Shown one piece after another: positions 1-12,265 of a stretch of DNA of 64,000 nt. The number at the start of each line of letters is the position of its first letter. Position 1 is the first letter of the stretch. The stretch is from NCBI GenBank assembly GCA_964030475.1, contig CAXIPT010000041.1, forward strand, positions 84,855 to 148,854, written 5' to 3'. The position numbers and the translations under genes were made by a program. The notes beneath the pieces were generated by a model, which ran no database searches, was not told the DNA's origin, and saw only the letters and a list, made by a program, of their open reading frames with translations. The stretch is from Tethya wilhelma. Lineage: Eukaryota > Porifera > Demospongiae > Tethyida > Tethyidae.

Positions 1-140
1 GAATATTGATTGTTTGATTACGTAATCTGAATAAAGTTTGCCACAACAAAACAATCATTATGATTTAACTAAGATTAGAGAGTCACACAATTGTATCATG
101 AAAGTCTTTGAACTTGGATTCAATCCCTTTACCTGTTCAG
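1..140. other. unassigned AT-rich sequence
   Basis: No exon, RNA gene or recognisable repeat is visible before the duplicated M8-related block begins near position 141. Confidence 0.4.
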
Positions 141-745
141 AATTCAACTCCGCCACCATGAGTGGTCATCTCAGTCAATTTTAGATCTGTTCACTTAGAT
201 TCTATGATGTCACCAAATCTCTGCAGAAAACAAGTTTCCAAACAGTAACTTTTCACAAAAAGTGTTATGCTCAACTTAGTCATTCTGATTTACATTTCAA
301 CCACTCTATCTTCTACATCAACTAACTTTTCAAACAACAAAGACACAATTCAGTTGAACTAAGTCTTAAAAAGACTCGGCAAGTAGCTCAACAAAAGCAC
401 ACAAACTTGAGAAGTATACCACCTTATCTGCAAACCTACATCAAATAAGCTGATCATTAGTATAGTCGGTCTGGTGCAGTTTAAGGAGTGGTCTTGATGG
501 AATGTTTCAACTTTGGAGCACCCAATGGCTGTCGTACCAAGGCATCTACATGTCGATCCATCATTTCTTCTTATCTCTTCACAGTTGCTCATTGAGCCAC
601 AGGTCTGTTGGTTCACAGGGAGCCTGAGTAGACTGTGTGTGTGTGTGTGTGTGTGTGCATATGTACATGAGTATGCGTATGTGAAGGTGTGCGTGTTCCC
701 TCTTACCATCATCTTAACTGTTACTAGAGGAGCAACCGTAAAAAA
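141..745 (-). pseudogene. relic of the 3' end of a leishmanolysin-like (M8) gene
   Basis: This block is a diverged copy of 5480-6110, the last exons and 3' flank of the complete M8 gene. The EGF-like exon copy lies at 538-632 and keeps the [16 protein letters not shown] stretch. The sequence at its 5' end is altered, so the frame used by the intact gene meets a stop before this stretch. The previous exon copy near 695-740 is cut by a hairpin repeat at about 735-915. No upstream M8 exons follow. A segment at about 230-315 is inverted relative to 5573-5630. It is either a local partial duplication or an allelic fragment placed in the scaffold, and it is unlikely to be functional. Confidence 0.6.
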
Positions 746-915
746 GAAAACAAACAAGATGGAATGGCTATTTGAGTGTGTGCAGAATTCTTCCTGTGTG
801 GGCTACATATACTAATAGTACTCTCTTCCCATGTTGAGTCCCTCATGTTGCCCATAGGAATAATTCTCTACGCACTCAAATAGCCATTCCATCTTGTTTG
901 CGTTCTTTTTACGAT
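735..915. repeat. short inverted repeat (hairpin) element
   Basis: The stretch containing AAGATGGAATGGCTATTTGA at about 757-776 recurs in reverse complement at about 877-896 (TCAAATAGCCATTCCATCTT), with matching flanks. The arms are roughly 55-60 bp around a loop of about 60 bp. The element interrupts the copied M8 exon, so it inserted after the duplication or defines its edge. Confidence 0.5.
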
Positions 916-2216
916 TTGGCCATTCCTATGTCTTATTACATTTTCAATGGTTTTTTTTTGTTCCGCTCATTTTTTCATAATTCTATGAATCACTTTTGAG
1001 CTCAAGTTTGTGTGTATATATACGGTAGTTACTTGTACACTATATATCAGCATGAATATTATAGTTTGTATAATCTACTGGTATGCTATGATCAGTAAAG
1101 TGAAGCATCTCAGCACTGGAGTGTATCTAACAAAATTTACTAGCTTTACTCATTTTCTTATAATGACAACAATAATTATAATAAGTGTAACATTAAAGTA
1201 GTCTATTCACCTCCTAAATATTGAAGACTGAATTCGAAAGATTACAGAGAGCTCAGCACAACCAGAAATCTTCAAACAAGCAGGCAGCGAATAATCAGAT
1301 TCCAAATAACGAACACTTAGTCTATATCTGGAAAAGGACCGTCAATTAAATTTTCAAGTAGCTAGCTAATGAAATGGAGAAGGCGCGCGCTTTTCGCCGT
1401 GTATCTAGCCACCTAACGAGAGACACAGAAAAGCGATACCAAAAGCACGTGAAGACAAAGATACCAAGTTTATTCGTTCAAGAATCAGCATCTGAAAGTG
1501 AACAGTCTTTGAGAAAAGTTGAGCTATGATAGAAGAGAAGAAGAAGATCATGGAGAAAATTGGAGGTTTGGCATATTTTATTTTGGTACTTTAGCGATGG
1601 TTTTAGGCCATGTTTTTGGGCTTGCTGGAAAAGAGAAAGAGCTAAATAGTAGCTTAAAAAGCCTTTTAGTGGCAAGCACTCAGTTTTTGCAGAGTTATTC
1701 GCATGAATATTTCAGTGTATTGCGCTAATGGGCCATCCGTGCCATTCCTATGTACCTAGTACTACCGTACTGGGAATATACAGTGACTGTAATATTATAG
1801 TCTTTTAGTGCCAAACAATTTCAATCAAACTGTAACTTAGTCCACCACATCAAAGCAGCAACAGTTACTAGAGACTCTTTCAATTTTCTATTAAGTTTTA
1901 ACTAAACTCGACCATTTGCTCTAAACTCAAAAATGCAATTAATATTGTGCCCACAAATTTTGGAACTCTAAGAAGCTTTCATGTCAATAATATTTTGGCT
2001 GGAGTGCTGGATTAAAGTTCATCGTGCTGTTGCTGTGCTTCCATCTTTTTTCTCTCTTCTCTGGCAATATTTGTTGGTACTCTGAACGTAACGAGGGGGC
2101 ACTCCCCTTTAATATTGAGACAAAATAACTTCTCGAAGGTGATTGTTTTGATAATGTTGAAGCCAACCTAGAATATATTGGGTGTGGGTGTGCGTGTGTG
2201 TGTGTGTGTGTGCGTG

Positions 2217-2265
<49 letters not shown>

Positions 2266-2316
2266 ATGCAGTGATAAGCTGTATATCAATATATAACTTT
2301 TGCTCTTGGACACCAT
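916..2316. other. gene-poor stretch downstream of the COX-like gene
   Basis: No supported exon is seen. At about 1560-1760 there is a repeat ending in AATGGGCCATCCGTGCC. Related sequence occurs near 29,540-29,640 and in reverse near 33,840-33,960. A GT microsatellite lies at about 2178-2263. The 3' UTR of the minus-strand COX-like gene should fall in the right part of this interval. Confidence 0.35.
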
Positions 2317-3079
2317 TCACCCCGGCCAGCTATAATAATATACCTCTCCTCCAAATGTGGATGGCTTCCAGTAGTAAGGACTTGAGATAGGATTGGCCAT
2401 GAGCCCTTTGATGGAATATGGAGCTCCGATTTCAATGAGCGTCTGTCCAAAAGGAGAATTGAATTGTCTCTTCTCCAGTAGAAAGCCGAGATAAAAGTCC
2501 AGACCTTCAATGTCTCCATAAAGCTCTTGGAGTTCGGCAGCCATTTCCTTCTCCCCTGTACACACAAAGTTACAAAAACTTTAACATGAAACTTAGTTAA
2601 CTTTAATTCTTGGTTTATACGAGTAGCAAATGTTTTGTGAAAATAGCTTGAGCAGTGCAGGCATGTAGGAATAAACAAACTATAAGCAGTGCTGAGAAAA
2701 GTATGTTATTACAAGGCATATTTTTATTTTCAGCTCGACCATGACTATTATAGATACAATTCATTTTCAGCAAGAATTCACAAATAACTCTTTGTTGTTT
2801 TCAGTCACATAATTTTTGTCTGTCTGCTTGTTTGTTTGTTTGTTTGTTTGTTTGTTTTTGTAGAAACAAGTGAGGTAGGCTCTCATACCTGCAAAAAAAT
2901 TTTGTATAATTTCGTACAAAGTATTTGTTGTATACCTGTAAGTTCTTCGAACGAAGTGTAAGGATCAAGGTCGAATCTTCTCCTGTAGTTGTTGAAGGAT
3001 TGCAGTCTCAGTTGGCGTCCGTGTTTGAGAATATCGATGGCAACTTCGAGGGTATATTTACCGTGGTTATGATGAGCCA

Positions 3080-3140
<61 letters not shown>

Positions 3141-4295
3141 NGTGTGTGTGTGTGTGTGTGTGACAGTGTGTGTTTCAACCATTTAAGGTAAATTACCAAG
3201 TACCAATTCCAAAGGGTCGTGTGCATGTACGTAAATGTTAAAGTATGAACTAATCATAATATTATTGTTAACATTGGGGTATTGGCACCTATAAACCGGT
3301 GAGCAAAGTTTCAACAATAAGGCCTAGCATATAATATAATATTACTTATTTTTATCTAGCGATTCTATAGCAGTAGACATAATGTTGTCTGAACTACATG
3401 TAGCTAGTCATGGCACAAACACAATATTCAGTATGGAAATCTTAGGGATCGAGTTTCTCTGGGCTTATAATTATAGTGCCCCACAAACAAAGTTAACTTG
3501 GATATTATTGCAGAAGAATTGATAGTTAAAAAAAAAAAAAAGAAAACATGTGCACTAACAAAACTTGCTCACCTTGCCTGCTAAGCTTTTTGACATTGCA
3601 TCCACGAAATTTCTCATCCCATGTTCAATGACAGGATCAACATTGAACATAAAGTCTTCAATGGTATACCTCTTTCCTGCGATGTTGAATTCATCAGGGT
3701 TGAAAGGATGCCAGTGATAGAGGTGGTTGAATTCGATGTGGACACGATTGTCGTAGGTGAAGGGTTGATCAAAGAGGAGCTCAGGCTTGTAGAAGAGGCG
3801 GAAATTATAGTTGGCCAAATGTTGAACATAATCTTCAACGACAATCTTTATGGTCTCACCTGGACCGAGACAAAATGTGAAGGATGTAAAAAATGAAGTT
3901 TTTTTTAATGGAATATGGAGAACATAGTTGTCATATGTGTTTTGGAAAAATAAATTTCAAAATTTAGTGGTGTTGTCTTTACAAAGAATCATGCACAAGC
4001 TCTTCCTTCCTAATGCCTACCAATTTTTTTACCAATTTTGACTTACCGAGAAGAATCAACTTGGCCGTCTGAAAGAGTTGTTCGTCCTTCCAATCTGGGT
4101 GCTCTTTCTTCAGCACGCCACATACGCGATTGTGTTCTCTCAGAAAGATGGTGTTGTACATAAAGAGACCAGGTAACAGGGCAAAGAAAGGATGCCCTAG
4201 AGCAAATTGTTGATGTTCTGGAGTTCCTGGAGGATAGTGCATTGTAACGTTGGCATCTCTGAGATATGGAGGATACTCTTCACCCTTGATGATCT

Positions 4296-4377
<82 letters not shown>

Positions 4378-5091
4378 AAGCATGTGTGTGCATGTGTGTG
4401 GGTGCGCAAGTGTGTAATTTTAACATCAATCATTTCTACCTGAGACTTTAAACGTCCATCTTTGAAACTCCTCAGTATGTTCTCGCGGTCGACTCCTTGC
4501 CCGTATGTATTAGAGACATCAACACCATGACGACCCCACGTGAGACCAGGATTAGAATCCAAGTCAGTCTTGAAGAACTAAATAACACACACACACAACA
4601 ACAACACCAACAACAACAACAACAATATTGTGGAAACTATCGCATAATGATTATTATTATTGTCCTAAGACTGTGGTAGACTTGTTAATGCATGCCCATG
4701 CAGACTTTGCATGCTTGAACCTATAACTTCCAGAATTGCAGCAAAATATTAATAACAACAACAAAACCTTTCCTCCTGAAAGCTTGCTAGTATTGTAGTG
4801 TAGTGATTGAAAATACAAAGGAAAGGGCTTGGCTTAGTACATCATGTCATGCATAGTTAGTTCATTGTAATCTATTTTTGTGTGAGTGCACGAGTGACCG
4901 AGTATGTATCAGAGTCGCTACATATAGCTATGAACATTAGCTGTTTTAAATTTGTGTGTATTATACCTGGTGTGTAAAGTGTTGAGCAAAGTTGGCAAAC
5001 ATGAGACTGGTGTTCATGTGATCGGGGATGAACTTTGTACGAGGAAGAAACCTCTTCACCAACAGCTCAGGACTTGGGGGATCTTTCTTGC
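2317..5091 (-). CDS. PTGS: cyclooxygenase-like (prostaglandin G/H synthase family) haem peroxidase, 5' exons missing
   Basis: Six exons join in frame: 4967-5091, 4440-4577, 4047-4293, 3573-3859, 2936-3080 and 2317-2555, giving about 392 residues of a family of about 600. They cover the catalytic peroxidase/cyclooxygenase domain. Family-diagnostic motifs are AQHFTHQ (distal-side Gln203/His207 region, ovine COX-1 numbering), [14 protein letters not shown] (Tyr385 and haem-ligand His388), YSIKGL (Ser530, the aspirin-acetylated Ser) and [10 protein letters not shown]. The family oxygenates arachidonate to PGG2 and reduces it to PGH2 at ER/nuclear membranes. The signal peptide, EGF-like and membrane-binding exons are absent: 5092-5478 has none, and a gap at 5479 leads into another gene. 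The reading frame stops 8 residues after GGEV. A GT lies exactly at GGE|V, so a further 3' exon is possible. A peroxinectin-type peroxidase is less likely given the near-colinear COX motifs. Substrate is inferred from family. Confidence 0.85.
3081..3173. repeat. (GT)n microsatellite with gap, abutting a COX-like splice acceptor
   Basis: A GT run (CA on the minus strand) is interrupted by an n at 3141. Read on the minus strand, it ends directly in the CAG acceptor of the COX-like exon 2936-3080. The true length is unknown because of the gap. Confidence 0.8.
4294..4376. repeat. compound (GT)n(GA)n microsatellite at a splice acceptor
   Basis: GT repeats followed by GA repeats lie immediately upstream, on the minus strand, of the COX-like exon ending at 4293. 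The CA run supplies the acceptor CAG and the CT run acts as a pyrimidine-rich tract. Confidence 0.8.
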
Positions 5092-5426
5092 CTGAAAGGA
5101 TCGATCAAAGAATGAATTTTATGCAAAAAAATTAGTTCTTGTTTAACCAACAGACATCATCACGATAAAGACCAACTATTTTAATATTGTCCACAGCACA
5201 AATATTACATGTTACTCGGTGTATACATACGATTATTTTGTAGAATTTCTAAGAGTACAAGAGTTCAATACTTTAATAGTCAAGAAATTAAAATCTCACT
5301 CTTTTTTTTCAAATTTTTTTGTAAGTGTGTAATCATTTGTAATCATGACATTTATATTAGCTATAAGCACTTTTAGCAAGAAAACCTTGTGTGCATGTGT
5401 GAGTGTGCATGTGTGTGTGTGTGTCA

Positions 5427-5478
<52 letters not shown>

Positions 5479-5543
5479 NAATTCCACCACAATGAGAGGC
5501 CATCTCAGTCAATTTTAGATCTGTTCACTTAGATTCTATGATG
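5092..5543. other. no exon visible; contains (GT)n and an assembly gap at 5479
   Basis: This should hold the 5' exons of the COX-like gene, but none is recognisable. A GT microsatellite from about 5400 runs into the n at 5479. After the gap the sequence is the 3' flank of the M8 gene, homologous to 141 onwards. The adjacency of the two genes is therefore uncertain. Confidence 0.5.
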
Positions 5544-5865
5544 TCACCAAATCTCTGCAGAAAACAAGAAATAGAGTGGTTGAAATGTAAATCAGATTGT
5601 GAAGAGTTACTTTTTTGGAAATTTTAGTGAAAACTAAAGTTTTCTACGTACATCAACTAACTTTTCGAACAACAAAGACACAATTCAGTTGAACTAAGTC
5701 TTAAAAAGACTTGCCAAGCAGCTCAACAAAAGCACACAAACTTGAGAGGTATACCGCCTCATCCGCAAACCTACCTCAAATAAGCTGATCATTTGTATAG
5801 CCGGTCTGGTGCAGTTTAAGGAGTGGTCTTGATGGAGTGTTTGGAGCACCCAATGGCTGTCTTAC

Positions 5866-6000
5866 CAAGGCATCTACATGTCGATCCATCATTTCTTCTT
5901 ATCTCTTCACAGTTGCTCTTTGAGCCACAGGTCTGTTGGTTCAATGGAAGATCACAGGGAGAGTAGACTGCATGTGTGTGTGAGAGAGATGTGCGAGTAT

Positions 6001-6045
<45 letters not shown>

Positions 6046-7897
6046 ACATGCAGGAGTGTGTGTGTGTGTTTCCTCTTACTGTCATCTTCACTGCTACTGG
6101 AGGAGCATCCTTCAGTCTCTGGCAAAGTACAATCATCTTGGTCCTGCAATGGAGAATAAAGAAGAAGAAAGTCATAATAGTGTTGGGAGTGAAGAACAAA
6201 GATATTCTGGTCAAACTTTACATACACTAAAATGCCACAAAGTTGGAAATTTCGATTTGGAAATTGTATACAAAGTACATATTGACTTACATAACACATT
6301 GACTTGCAGGAAGGACATACAAGGAGTCCTTGATGGATATCTAGGGTCTTGGGATCAGTCACATTGACAAAGATCTAATAAAAGGAAAAAACGTTTGGAA
6401 AGAAAAAAATATTGAAATAGGCAATGTAGCCTATCAAAGAAAGAATTTTAACTACAACCAGTAATTTTAAGGTAGTGATCAATTTGATCTAATTAAGTGA
6501 AAAAAGAAATAATATCAAATTATGCATAATTTTTTTACCTCTTGACCTTCACAACGACAGCGATATTTGGTCCCATAGACATTCGCAATGATCCCATGGT
6601 CAGTACACTCATACTGCACAGAGGAGAAAAAATATCACAAGCTGGGTTGAGTAAATCAAGACAGAATGGAAGAGGAATAAAAAAGAATCTCAGCTAGATA
6701 AAAAATTAAATAACGCTTTTTATGATTGTGACTGACCTATGCCAAGTTGCATATTGTACAAGTACAGTACAAGCCTATTACTGATTTCTATTCGAAAAGA
6801 AATGTCTAACTGTTACACTAATTCAGGACAAACTTGAAAGTAGGGGAAAAAACAAACAACAAACAAACAAACAACAAAAAAAAACACTTAGAAATATCCT
6901 GGATACAAATATTCCTAGATAAAAAAATGTTTACTTGATAGCAATCGGCACTGATTAAGTGTGAAATGATAGGGGCAGAGGGATCACTGGGGATGTGTGT
7001 CCACTGCCCTCTGTGAACAAAACACCTGGTGTCTGGATAAGTGGTTCCGCTACGACCATCCAGGACCATCTCGGTTGGGTCCTTGTTGCAGTAGGACTAA
7101 ACATAGATTGATACGTGTGCATATGTGAAAGAAAAAATTCTTTATAAAACAACCACAGTATAATTATGGACATTTTGAGCTTTCATAGCATGAATTCGCA
7201 AAATCAATATAATATTATTTTCAGGACATTTTGGTCCATGGACCTTTATTAGGTGATAATCTTTGATATAATTTATAAATTTGAACAAAACAAGTGTTGT
7301 TGGTTTGTGCAGATGATCGAAGGTGCTCACCCTTTCATTCTCACAACATATGGGACAGTAGTCAAACAGCTCAAACCTTCCACCAAACGTGCTAAAGCTA
7401 AAATACTGTATGAAAAAAGAAGTGGAAAGAAAAGAAATATAATTCACAAAACTAACATAGAAGTGCACGTGTGTGTGTATATGTGTGTGTATGAGTAACT
7501 GTGAGCAAGCCTGTGTGTATATATGTGTCTTACCCGATATTCAGATGGTAAACTTTCATTGAAAAATTGTACCGAGCAATCAGAGATATAAGTCCTATCA
7601 GAAGCACAGGAAGGTCCTTGCAACTCCATATAGTTACAGAATGGAACTCTGGCGTCCCCTGATGATATCTGAGACTGGATGTGTTCGAGGCAGCTTCCCT
7701 GGGCAAATCTACAACCTTCGTTTTGTCCCCAGGCCATTATTTCAGCACGAGCAAAGTTAGGTGAGTACCAACTGTGTGTGTGTGTGTGTGAGAGAGAGAG
7801 GGAAAGAGAGAGAGAGAGAGAGTGAGTGTACATTTTTGTAAAGAAAGGAGTATTAGTGCAAGATTGAAATACAAGAGTAAATGTGCATTTGAGTATG

Positions 7898-7940
<43 letters not shown>

Positions 7941-9936
7941 CATGTGTGCATGTGTGTATGCTTGCAATGTACCTACCCAGAATCTTTCAAAAGTGCGAGA
8001 GTGAGTCTCGAAAACTTTCCAGTCGAACAAAAGGAAGTGCCTATCATCAACTCATTCTAAAAGGGAAAACAAAAAACACCTACTCAAAAACATGCATACA
8101 AAATAAATATTAAAAAGTAGACAGCTGAAAAAATCCACAACATCTAGAACATGCTAAATTAGATATGAACTATGATCATTACAAGCAAAAAGGGCATGAT
8201 TAACTTTAGAGAACCACAAAATTGCCAAACGCAGGCTTCTCAAATTTTTAGTGCCACAAAAATTATTAGTAGCTATAATATACTCATTAAAGGATACCTA
8301 ACCCCACAACACATTAATTTCAGTGCCACAAAATTAGTAGCTATAGTATACTCATTAACTACCTAACCTCAATAACCTTGTTCCCAGGCTCTCACATTAT
8401 TTGACCTCGAGAGCCTGGGAACGAGACTATAACCCAGAACAAGTTTCACAACCCTTTAACGCCACAAAAATGTGTAGCTATAATAGTATTATGTGAAGCG
8501 CAATACATTTTGACCTTTCCACTTACTCCCAGTATCCTAGCCTCCCAGTGGACCCCTCTGGTCCCATTAGGACCTTGGTTCTCCAGCTCCACTCCCTCGA
8601 GAGTCGGACAGTTAAAGAAGCTCCTAGCCTCCTCCTTTTGATTTGTGTGTATGTACGTGATATTTAGAATAATCACGAATGCACAAAATATACAATACAA
8701 GTTTAAGAAACTTCTATGCTATAAGTGAAACCAAGATTAAAGTTGTATATAATAATTATTATGTGTGTGCAAGTACACAATATTATACTTAGTGTTTAAA
8801 TCACAAAATGGACAAAATCATATACACAAAAAAGTTTAGAAATTTTTCTTAGTAATAAGATAAAACCAGAGCACAAATCATTGATATGTGGGTATACGAC
8901 AATGTGAGCTTAGCTAATAACCTTCATTCATCATAAGCACTTATAACAATTGCTACAGGGGCTTACCACAACGGTTGGCGTAACGAGAAGCTTCACTGGA
9001 TGGTTCACAGTCCCGCTGTAAACCCTCCAATCGTTGTATACAACCTCCTTAATGGTCTCTTGGGAAGGAATGTAGGAATAGGTGTCCATGTCTTGGGGAG
9101 GAAATCCGTACTCATCCCTGGGAGTGCGAGGCTCAAAGTTGTTGTCTGAGTCGCGGTAGAATGGATAGAGATTGGAGTTGAACACCTAGAGAGCAGTGTG
9201 TGTGTGTGTGTGTGTTCAAGAAAGAATAAGACTTGATCAATTGTCAAGTCATGTAATATTTAAAATAAAAAGCACTAGGAGAACATACATGAACAGTTGT
9301 AAACACATTAATCAAAATTTAATGGACACTGGAGTCGAAAGCTTGACCACACATATATGCTGTTTATGTCAGTCAGACCATATGCATGCATGGCTTACCA
9401 AAAAAGAATATTGTCAAGTCACGCACATACACTGTAGCCTTGTTCCCAGGCTTTCTACACATGCTGCCAGTATTGATTTATTAAATTGACAATGTTTACC
9501 ATTTTACGTGTACCTGGTAAGGATTGTCAATGTAATAAGTCAGTAATAGTTTCACGTAGAGGGCCTGGGGATGAGGCTACATACACTGCATGTTTTTTAT
9601 CAGGACGGTCTTGACTTACCAATGCGTGGAGTATCTCATGTTTGATAAGTGCAATAAGCCTTTCAGTGGTATAGGAGCTAATGGCATCTTGGCACAGAGT
9701 CATGTAGCCAGCAATAGGTCTGGGTGGAGAGAGAGAGAGAGAGAGAGAGAGAAAATGAAACAAGTTATTGTTATTATTACATACACTTTGAACTAAAACT
9801 GCTAGAACTGAAACTTTAAAACATTGAATAAGTATTGCACCACGCTCAGAACCAGGATATATGCACACACACACACATAATAATTTGAAGAAAATTTTAA
9901 GTTACAAAAGTGTAAGCTGGAGAAAATCTCTTGCGT

Positions 9937-9992
<56 letters not shown>

Positions 9993-10201
9993 CCTCACCT
10001 ATCATACTGGCTCTCCATCTGGCAGGTTCCAGCATAACCTGCCACACCCACACCAGATGAACTATCACAGATCTCTGAATCACTGATCGACACAAAGAGA
10101 ATGAAATGACCTTTGACCCCACCAGAACCAGCAAATGCTGCAACAGTGATATTGTCAACAGTGCAAGGATCAACAGAGCCACACTGACGACACCTCTGAG
10201 G

Positions 10202-10258
<57 letters not shown>

Positions 10259-10500
10259 TTGACACACTGATTACAGAATATATAGAAGTTTTGAGAGCAG
10301 CTAGGCAATATTTAGAATCACCTACATTGAGGTACTGGTCAGGTACAGTAACACCTCCACACTTGGTCTCCAGGACACAACTATCCACACATGCCTTCAC
10401 GATGGTACCAGCTAAGTTGAACAGGATGTAGCCAGCATCACCAGAGCATCTCCTGGAAATAAACAAATGAGGAAAGTTTCAAAAAAGTGTATTTTGAAGC

Positions 10501-10569
<69 letters not shown>

Positions 10570-10570
10570 N

Positions 10571-10615
<45 letters not shown>

Positions 10616-10824
10616 CCTCACCTATCATACTGGCTCTCCATCTGGCAGGTTCCAGCATAACCTGCCACACCCACACCAGATGAACTATCACAGATCTCTG
10701 AATCACTGATCGACACAAAGAGAATGAAATGACCTTTGACCCCACCAGAACCAGCAAATGCTGCAACAGTGATATTGTCAACAGTGCAAGGATCAACAGA
10801 GCCACACTGACGACACCTCTGAGG

Positions 10825-10881
<57 letters not shown>

Positions 10882-11120
10882 TTGACACACTGATTACAGA
10901 ATATATAGAAGTTTTGAGAGCAGCTAGGCAATATTTAGAATCACCTACATTGAGGTACTGGTCAGGTACAGTAACACCTCCACACTTGGTCTCCAGGACA
11001 CAACTATCCACACATGCCTTCACGATGGTACCAGCTAAGTTGAACAGGATGTAGCCAGCATCACCAGAGCATCTCCTGGAAATAAACAAATGAGGAAAGT
11101 TTCAAAAAAGTGTATTTTGA

Positions 11121-11171
<51 letters not shown>

Positions 11172-12265
11172 GAGCCGTTTGTAACTCACCTGTCCAGTAG
11201 TACAGGTCCAGTAAGGGGTTGAACTTTCAAAACGTCTTCGAAAAAGTGCCTCGCTCTTGTTACAGCTTCCTGAAAGATTCACAAAGAAAAAAACTTAGCA
11301 ATGGTTCAAGCCTCAAGTTACAAAATTCAATATTCACCTTAACATGATCGGCAAGAGCAGAAGGGACAACAGTAGGTCTGCATTTGGAGAAATTTTTGAC
11401 ATATAACTACTTACCAAATCCTTTCATTACACAATACTTTAAAAGTAGAAAAAAAAAGCACATGAAACTGTTTTCTTTACAAACGATTCCCAAATCAAAA
11501 GCAACCATCCCAAACTGACAAAAGACCAAGCCACTCGGATGCTTAGCCTTGAGAATATGTAAAGTTTGCTAAAATTGACCAAGGGGAGGTAAGGTGTATT
11601 ATAACCATTTGGGTTTTTCTCTCTAACATTTAGCTTATACTCTTCAAACATCTTACTCATGGATAGCCTCGTCATAAACAATTTCCATTTTGAAACTCTC
11701 CCAATCATCAACGGTCATTTCTTCTCTCTTTGACCTCTCATGATAGTGGACCCCCTCGCCTCCTTGGTCTGCTTCAAGGAGGAGCTTGGTGGACACCGTA
11801 CTGTCAGCTTGAGTTGACACACTGGCTATAGCTTTAGTAGATAGGTCCACTTTGTAGGTTATCTGTATATAGAGAGAAGTGTTTATAGTGTATAATGCAT
11901 GCATGTGCAGATAAAATAAGTGAAGACAAGTATAGAAAGAACCAGTTCGAGCTGAAACTGAAATTTATTCGTATCAGTGAGAATTAGAGTATTGAATAAA
12001 TTTGAGATTGTGAATATTAAGGAATTACTATATAAAGGATATTGAGAGTTGACTTCAAGACTCTAAAAAGAGTCAGCTACATGCACGGCAAAAAAAAAAA
12101 GAAAAAGAAGACAAATAAACCTTTTCAACTTACTTCTGTGTTAGGAGCAGCACCACACTGCACTTGGCTTTGTGCTGGCTGGTAGTTGACGTTGCCAAAA
12201 TACATCCCACTACTTCCCATGAGTGTCAGCAGAAATAAGACATAAGAGAGTAACAACCTGTCCAT
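5866..12265 (-). CDS. LMLN: leishmanolysin-like (peptidase family M8) zinc metallopeptidase
   Basis: Seventeen exons join in frame: 12134-12265, 11657-11862, 11338-11377, 11190-11269, 10949-11075, 10622-10818, 9620-9719, 8967-9185, 8527-8634, 7977-8056, 7534-7771, 7331-7405, 6935-7096, 6539-6613, 6291-6374, 6080-6143 and 5866-5967, about 700 residues. The protein starts with a signal peptide ([15 protein letters not shown]). Metzincin hallmarks are HEILH (exon 9620-9719), a third His in GVHWE after a long insert, and the Met-turn NELMIG. Family landmarks [22 protein letters not shown] and FELFDYCP follow. The last exon encodes an EGF-like Cys pattern. A short final exon at about 5544-5554 would add a few codons and a stop (weak). 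Expected product: secreted or membrane-associated protease; substrate unknown. Exons 5 and 6 are present twice (10949-11075/10622-10818 and 10326-10452/9999-10195) around the gap at 10570, probably an assembly duplication, so one pair should be dropped. Confidence 0.88.
8381..8432. repeat. palindromic TAGCCTCGTTCCCAGGCT-type mini-element
   Basis: CCTTGTTCCCAGGCTCTC is followed within about 20 bp by its reverse-complement form GAGAGCCTGGGAACGAG. The same short inverted-repeat family recurs near 9435-9580, 14581, 17942-18026, 18330, 27700, 37030 and 44750. This copy lies in an M8 intron. Confidence 0.55.
9935..11170. repeat. exact 623-bp-offset duplication around a gap (M8 exons 5-6)
   Basis: About 9980-10500 is repeated at about 10603-11123 with the same two exons and the same internal (GA)n, separated by a compound (GA)n-gap-(CA)n at 10501-10614. 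The two coding copies translate identically. This pattern fits two overlapping contigs or alleles laid end to end rather than a genuine exon duplication, although a very recent tandem duplication is not excluded. Confidence 0.7.

Noticed and set aside
2178..2263. Long open frames made of alternating Cys-Val or Thr-His residues
   Set aside because: They are translations of (GT)n/(CA)n microsatellites in introns or flanks. The same applies to the Arg-Glu and Ser-Leu frames from (GA)n/(CT)n near 4320, 10200, 10501, 15830, 19590 and 38383.
9935..11170. CRISPR-like direct repeats
   Set aside because: The repeats are one large two-copy duplication and simple-sequence runs. There are no regularly spaced short repeats with unique spacers, and the genome is eukaryotic.
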